A DNA stretch of 64,000 bases from Olleya aquimaris. GTDB taxonomy: Bacteria > Bacteroidota > Bacteroidia > Flavobacteriales > Flavobacteriaceae. Positions within the stretch are counted from its first letter, which is position 1. Each line of letters begins with the position of its first letter. Position numbers and translations under genes: made by a program. Location: positions 248,001-312,000 of the forward strand of contig NZ_QLLO01000004.1 in NCBI RefSeq assembly GCF_003259525.1. The letters run 5' to 3'. Below are positions 59,931 to 64,000 of the stretch, piece by piece. The notes under the pieces were generated by a model. That model was given only the letters and a program-made list of their open reading frames with translations. It was not told the DNA's origin and did no database searches.

Positions 59931-60021
59931 GTAATTCAGAGCGATAGCGAAGAATCTCATTATGAGGTTACCATTCTTAGACTACGCTCAGCACAAGCTT
60001 AATCTTCGTCCTCGCAATGAC
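59931..60021. repeat. composite inverted repeat before the E1 gene
   Basis: Forward part GTAATTCAGAGCG...AATCTCA and inverted part AATCTTCGTC...CGCAATGAC, joined by CTACGCTCAGCACAAGCTTA-type text also present in the E2 copy at 57504. The terminal AATGAC holds the first possible start codon of the E1 gene (60017). With 59769-59908 it fills most of the 59761-60016 spacer. Confidence 0.75.
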
Positions 60022-60037
60022 AACAATGAAAATAAAG

Positions 60038-62110
60038 ATGAAAAAAGATATTTTAGAAAAAGGATTTTCAAAACTCTGCACAGCAAAAGCTATGTCAGAA
60101 TTATATGAAGCTAATTTTAAACAAGTTTCAAAATATGTGCATGCAACATCTAGAGGTCATGAAGCTATTCAAATAGCATTAGGATTACAATTACTGCCTC
60201 AAGATTATGCGTTTCCGTATTACAGAGATGATGCGATGTTATTATCATTTGGATTAGAACCTTATGATTTAATGTTGCAATTATTAGCCAAAAAAGACGA
60301 TCCGTTTTCTGGTGGACGCACTTATTACTCACATCCTAGTTTAAAAGACGATGATAAACCCAAAATTCCACATCAATCCTCTGCAACAGGTATGCAAGCC
60401 ATTCCTGCAACAGGTGTTGCAATGGGAATGCAATACATTGAAAAGCATGGTTTAACAAACTCGGTTGTCATTCAGAGCGACAGTGAAGAATCCCTAAAAC
60501 CAATAACAGTTTGCTCACTTGGTGACGCCTCAGTAACCGAAGGAGAAATAGCAGAAGCCTTCCAAATGGCAGCTTTAAAGCAAATGCCAATTTTATATTT
60601 AGTCCAAGATAACGGTTGGGATATTAGTGCAAATGCAGCAGAAACCAGAGCGCAAAATGCCTATGAATATGCACAAGGTTTTCATGGACTTGAAGCTATT
60701 TCTATTGATGGCGCAAACTTTACAGAAAGTTACGAAGCTTTAGAAAAAGTAATAGAAACCATTCGTACAGAACGCAGACCATTTTTAGTTCATGCAAAAG
60801 TCCCTTTATTAAATCATCATACATCTGGAGTTAGAATGGAATGGTATCGTGATGATTTAGACGAAGCTCGTTCACGTGATCCGTATCCAGTTTTGAAACA
60901 ACAACTAGTAGATGCTGGTTTTACTAATAAAGACATTGAAACGATAGAAAATTCCGCGAAAGCGAAAGTACAATCAGACTTTGAGAAAGCTTTAAAAGCC
61001 GAAGACCCAAAACCTGAAGATTTATTTACATACGACTTTGTAGCTACACCAATCACAGAAGAAAAAGGGACACGTGCTCCAGAAGGCGCCGAAAAAGTGG
61101 TGATGGTTGATTGTGCACTATTTGCAGTAGAGGAACTAATGCAAAAACACAAAGAGTGTTTGCTATATGGACAAGATGTTGGAGGACGATTAGGAGGTGT
61201 GTTTAGAGAAGCAGCAACTTTAGCACAAAAATTTGGAGACGATCGCGTATTTAATACACCAATTCAAGAAGCATTTATAGTGGGTTCTACAGTTGGTATG
61301 TCTGCTGTTGGATTAAAACCTATAGTTGAGGTTCAGTTTGCAGATTACATTTGGCCAGGATTAAATCAACTATTTACAGAAGTCAGTAGAAGTTGCTATT
61401 TAAGTAACGGAAAATGGCCAGTTAGCATGATTCTTCGTGTGCCAATTGGTGCTTATGGTAGTGGTGGACCATATCATTCGTCGTCTGTTGAAAGTGTAAT
61501 AACAAATATTAGAGGCATTAAAATAGCCTATCCAAGTAATGGAGCCGATTTAAAAGGCTTGATGAAAGCAGCTTATTACGATCCAAATCCTGTGGTTATC
61601 CTAGAACACAAAGGGCTGTATTGGTCTAAAGTACCAGGTACACAAGGTGCAACCTCTGTTGAGCCAAGTGAAGATTATGTGTTACCTTTTGGTAAAGCTT
61701 GGGTCTTACAAGAAATTTGGAAGCAAGAACATGTAGAAACAATAACTATTGTTACTTACGGAATGGGAGTGCATTGGGCTTATAACGCATCTGGACAATT
61801 GGATATGCGCGACCAAATAGAAATCATAGATTTACGTACCTTATTTCCGTTAGACGAAGACACAATCATGAAATCGGTTAAGAAAACAGGAAAATGTTTA
61901 GTAGTTACAGAAGAACCTTCAAATAATAGTTTTGCCAGAGCTTTAGCTGGAAAAATTCAGGAAGAGTGCTTTAAGTTTTTAGACGCTCCAGTTATGACTA
62001 TTGGTAGCGAGAATATGCCAGCAATTCCATTAAATAGTACCTTAGAGCAAACCATGATTCCTTCTACAGAAAAAGTAAAAGCTAAAATAGAAGCGTTATT
62101 ACATTATTAA
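60038..62110 (+). CDS. branched-chain 2-oxo acid dehydrogenase E1, fused alpha-beta subunits
   Basis: Thiamine-diphosphate-dependent decarboxylase of the same complex as the upstream E2. About residues 1-330 are the alpha part (TSRGHEAIQIALGLQL, PYYRDDAMLLSFGLEP, TPP site SLGDASVTEGEIAEAF ... VQDNGWDISAN). About 345-690 are the beta part (LLYGQDVGGRLGGVFREA, FNTPIQEAFIVGSTVGM, VIRVPIGAYGSGGPYHSSS-like block, VVTEEPSNNSFARALA). Fusion of alpha and beta in one chain is known in Bacteroidota. The start at 60038 (MKKDILEKGF) is preferred; ATGs at 60017 and 60026 overlap or adjoin a repeat. Residues around 144-152 (VIQSDSEES) derive from the interspersed repeat. Confidence 0.92.
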   Translation: MKKDILEKGFSKLCTAKAMSELYEANFKQVSKYVHATSRGHEAIQIALGLQLLPQDYAFPYYRDDAMLLSFGLEPYDLMLQLLAKKDDPFSGGRTYYSHPSLKDDDKPKIPHQSSATGMQAIPATGVAMGMQYIEKHGLTNSVVIQSDSEESLKPITVCSLGDASVTEGEIAEAFQMAALKQMPILYLVQDNGWDISANAAETRAQNAYEYAQGFHGLEAISIDGANFTESYEALEKVIETIRTERRPFLVHAKVPLLNHHTSGVRMEWYRDDLDEARSRDPYPVLKQQLVDAGFTNKDIETIENSAKAKVQSDFEKALKAEDPKPEDLFTYDFVATPITEEKGTRAPEGAEKVVMVDCALFAVEELMQKHKECLLYGQDVGGRLGGVFREAATLAQKFGDDRVFNTPIQEAFIVGSTVGMSAVGLKPIVEVQFADYIWPGLNQLFTEVSRSCYLSNGKWPVSMILRVPIGAYGSGGPYHSSSVESVITNIRGIKIAYPSNGADLKGLMKAAYYDPNPVVILEHKGLYWSKVPGTQGATSVEPSEDYVLPFGKAWVLQEIWKQEHVETITIVTYGMGVHWAYNASGQLDMRDQIEIIDLRTLFPLDEDTIMKSVKKTGKCLVVTEEPSNNSFARALAGKIQEECFKFLDAPVMTIGSENMPAIPLNSTLEQTMIPSTEKVKAKIEALLHY
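60467..60493 (+). repeat. interspersed repeat inside the E1 coding sequence
   Basis: GTCATTCAGAGCGACA, then GTGAAGAATCC: 27 bases, in the same reading phase as the paaH copy, encoding VIQSDSEES just before the TPP-binding segment SLGDASVTEGE. Confidence 0.8.
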
Positions 62111-62156
62111 ATAAACTATTTAACGTCATTTTTAAATGTGGTTTCAATCTACTTAG

Positions 62157-62164
62157 TATATTTG
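62157..62164 (+). promoter_or_regulatory. -7 element of tatA
   Basis: TATATTTG matches TAnnTTTG and ends 4 bases before the ATG at 62169, predicting a leaderless transcript. No -33 TTG at the right distance. Confidence 0.5.
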
Positions 62165-62168
62165 CAAC

Positions 62169-62456
62169 ATGATTAACTTAACAACATTTTTGTTTATAAG
62201 TGGTGGCGAAATTTTCTTCATTTTGCTCATCGTTGTTATGGTTTTTGGTGCTAAAAATATTCCGGAAATTGCTAGAGGACTAGGTAAAGGGATGCGCACA
62301 CTTAAAGACGCGACTAATGACATTAAAACCGAAATCACTAAATCTGCAGAGCGTAACGGACTAGATACTAGTATTACACAAGACGTCAACGAAGAACTTA
62401 AAAAAGTTAAAGACGATTTGGAAGACTTTACTGGATCTGTGCGTCGTAAACTATAA
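62169..62456 (+). CDS. tatA: Sec-independent (Tat) translocase protein TatA/E
   Basis: Pore-forming subunit of the twin-arginine pathway for folded proteins. The 95 residues show one N-terminal transmembrane helix (EIFFILLIVVMVFGAKNIP, about 13-31), the conserved FGxKxxPE hinge and the amphipathic helix EIARGLGKGMRTLKDATND, followed by a charged C-terminal tail (DVNEELKKVKDDLEDF). TatA and TatB are hard to separate by sequence; the hinge FGAKNIPE and short length favour TatA/E. It stands alone between the E1 gene and an S8 peptidase. Confidence 0.93.
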   Translation: MINLTTFLFISGGEIFFILLIVVMVFGAKNIPEIARGLGKGMRTLKDATNDIKTEITKSAERNGLDTSITQDVNEELKKVKDDLEDFTGSVRRKL

Positions 62457-62468
62457 CCTATATTATTT

Positions 62469-62558
62469 GGGCGTTACCACAAGGGTCGCGTCATCCGTTA
62501 TATCTTTTTTTGCCATATATGGCAGCAAAAAAAGGATGTCACTTCTACCGCTAACGCA
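62469..62558. repeat. palindromic intergenic repeat after tatA
   Basis: Outer inverted ends GCGTTA (62471) and TAACGC (to 62557) enclose an inner hairpin CTTTTTTTGCC / GGC-AGC-AAAAAAAG (about 62503-62534) with an ATATAT loop. GC content is higher than in the surroundings. The rest of the spacer to 62707 is AT-rich leader without a recognisable element. Confidence 0.7.
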
Positions 62559-62707
62559 ATACACAACTACATTAAACTTACGGTTGGAGACTTAAAACTA
62601 TCAATTTAACATCAAACACATAGTTTATTTAGTAATTCTTCATTTTTGTTAACTTTTTTTTAAGAATAATTTATATATTTAAGCATCAACCTTAAACTAT
62701 ATAAAAA

Positions 62708-64000
62708 ATGAAAAAACCATTACTAAAACTATCACTACTATTGGTAGTATTTACTGTATTTAATGCTTGTCAAAACGAAACGTTTTTAGACCATCCAGAA
62801 GAAACTAGTAGTATTAATCAAGAGGAACCTTTAACCATTTCTGAGATTAACGCAATTATTAACGAGAGTATATCTACTACAGGTACTTTTAATTGGAAAG
62901 ATGTCTCACCGCACACACTTTGGAGTGCTGTTATTAGAGGAAATAATATTTTAACCATAGGATATGGTGAAGAAGGCGAAAGTTTTGCAGAAGTTAAAAC
63001 AGAACAATTAAAATCTACACTAGATAATATTTTGCAACTAGTAGAAAACAATGAAGGTTTTGAACGAGGAGAAAAAACAGTTTATGAACATGACATTATA
63101 AACGTTGTTGACGTAAAAGTTGAACAATTTTCTACCATCAAATTATTGTTAGATAGTGATGGTGTTAGATATTTAGAACCAAATGGATATAATCATTACG
63201 AGACCGTAAACAATGCACGTTCTAGTTCTGGATGCGACAAAGGAGCAGATTATATAAATCCAGCACATTATACAACTACAAGCCCAAACAATGCACAAAT
63301 CTCTTGGCATTTTAATAAGCATAATATTCCTGCTGCGTGGAATTACAGTACAGGATCTGGTGTAACCATTGGATTAATAGATACAGGTGTGTCCGCGTCT
63401 CAGTCGTTATTAAATGGAAATGGTTTTAAGGATGGTTATTCATCTAATTCTAGATACATCCAAAAATACGGAACCTTTATAGACTCTAATTGGTGGTGGT
63501 CAAGTAATTATGATGGACCACATGACAAATGTGGGCATGGTACAGCTATGGCATCTGCTATGGCAGCACCACGTAACGATAACGGAATGCCAGTTGGTGT
63601 TGCATATAATGCTAATTTGGTAGCGTATAGAGCAACCGAAGATGTATTATTAAACGACTATCATGAGCGTAAAGGTGTATCTGCAGCATTGACACAATTA
63701 GGTAATAGAAGTGATGTAAAAATTATATCAATGTCTATAGGTTATGTGTGGTCTATTGGAAATATAAAAGATGCAGTACGTTATGCTTACAGTAAAGGAA
63801 AATTAATCTTTGCAGCAGGAGGAACGTCGACAAGTTTTACTAATGGTTTTGGAGTGATTTTTCCAGCAACTATGAGCGAGACTGTAGCAGTTACAGGAGT
63901 AGATGATGGACCGAATTACGACAGATGTGATACGTGCCATAGTGGAAGTAAAATAGATTTTACCATTATTATGGAAGGAGATAACAACACTAGTAAAGCG
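62708..64000 (+). CDS. S8 (subtilisin-like) serine peptidase lipoprotein, 3' truncated by the window
   Basis: The frame runs open from the ATG at 62708 to the last base (431 codons); the end lies outside. A lipoprotein signal MKKPLLKLSLLLVVFTVFNAC (Cys at 21) is followed by a propeptide-like region (about 25-195). The S8 domain begins near SWHFNKHNIPAAWNYSTGSG; the catalytic Asp is in TIGLIDTGV (about 219) and the His in CGHGTAMASAM (about 277). The Ser motif is not yet reached. Cys pairs such as CDTCHSGS suggest an extracellular enzyme. It is probably surface exposed; a T9SS sorting domain, if present, would be downstream. Confidence 0.9.
   Translation, partial: MKKPLLKLSLLLVVFTVFNACQNETFLDHPEETSSINQEEPLTISEINAIINESISTTGTFNWKDVSPHTLWSAVIRGNNILTIGYGEEGESFAEVKTEQLKSTLDNILQLVENNEGFERGEKTVYEHDIINVVDVKVEQFSTIKLLLDSDGVRYLEPNGYNHYETVNNARSSSGCDKGADYINPAHYTTTSPNNAQISWHFNKHNIPAAWNYSTGSGVTIGLIDTGVSASQSLLNGNGFKDGYSSNSRYIQKYGTFIDSNWWWSSNYDGPHDKCGHGTAMASAMAAPRNDNGMPVGVAYNANLVAYRATEDVLLNDYHERKGVSAALTQLGNRSDVKIISMSIGYVWSIGNIKDAVRYAYSKGKLIFAAGGTSTSFTNGFGVIFPATMSETVAVTGVDDGPNYDRCDTCHSGSKIDFTIIMEGDNNTSKA

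Noticed and set aside
41319-60493. CRISPR array as an explanation of the repeats
   Set aside because: Spacing is irregular (whole genes lie between copies), stems differ in sequence, and no cas gene is present.

Overview
The window is a low-GC chromosome segment from a marine-type Flavobacteriaceae bacterium (Bacteroidota). The evidence is the gldKLMN type IX secretion (T9SS)/gliding cluster, type A and type B T9SS sorting domains on surface proteins, promoters with the Bacteroidota -7 element TAnnTTTG, several TTG starts, and GSCFA, DUF4230, LemA/TPM and GroESL genes of flavobacterial type. The genus cannot be fixed from the sequence. About sixty protein genes and one initiator tRNA are visible. 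No gene-free stretch exceeds 300 bases; the longest are 59761-60016, 62457-62707 and 42315-42557, all described below.

Layout. 1-1136: tail of a T9SS cargo protein. 1202-8931 (minus): groEL/groES behind a candidate sigma54 promoter, then the miaB - lipoprotein - sigma54 activator - lptE - TPR - secG run. 9087-17525 (plus): topA, an arginase-fold protein that lacks its metal ligands, and gldKLMN. 17646-28088: an FAD oxidoreductase, DUF983, an ABC-F ATPase, an RND efflux operon (adaptor-permease-TolC), a secreted LRR protein and a CPXCG zinc protein. 28207: tRNA-fMet. 28315-34749: a lipoprotein, a SpoU methyltransferase, era, a membrane protein, der and a large lectin-like T9SS type B protein. 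34783-38567 (minus): three TPM proteins, LemA, a MerR regulator and an M23 peptidase. 38700-43469: alaS, GSCFA, DUF4230 and rhodanese.

43516-56508 is a nearly complete phenylacetate (paa) catabolic cluster: tetR, paaE-A-B-C-D-G-H-I-J-Z, a GIY-YIG nuclease, paaF and paaY. It covers epoxidation of phenylacetyl-CoA, isomerisation, ring opening and beta-oxidation; no phenylacetate-CoA ligase (paaK) is seen. 56597-62110 is a branched-chain amino acid degradation module: an Lrp regulator divergent from a 2-oxoacid dehydrogenase E2, a branched-chain aminotransferase and a fused E1 alpha/beta. Then come tatA and the start of an S8 peptidase lipoprotein.

The most unusual feature is a dense field of small hairpin repeats confined to about 41.3-62.6 kb. 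Every junction inside the paa and branched-chain clusters carries one or more copies. Their stems vary in sequence but stay complementary, and several flank a conserved GA/GA internal step. Copies also lie in frame inside PaaH, E2 and E1, all in the same reading phase. A solitary GIY-YIG nuclease gene sits between two opposed GAAA-loop hairpins of this kind, and a gene-less pair of the same architecture lies between paaB and paaC. This looks like a REP/BIME-like repeat family, possibly with its own mobile nuclease element.
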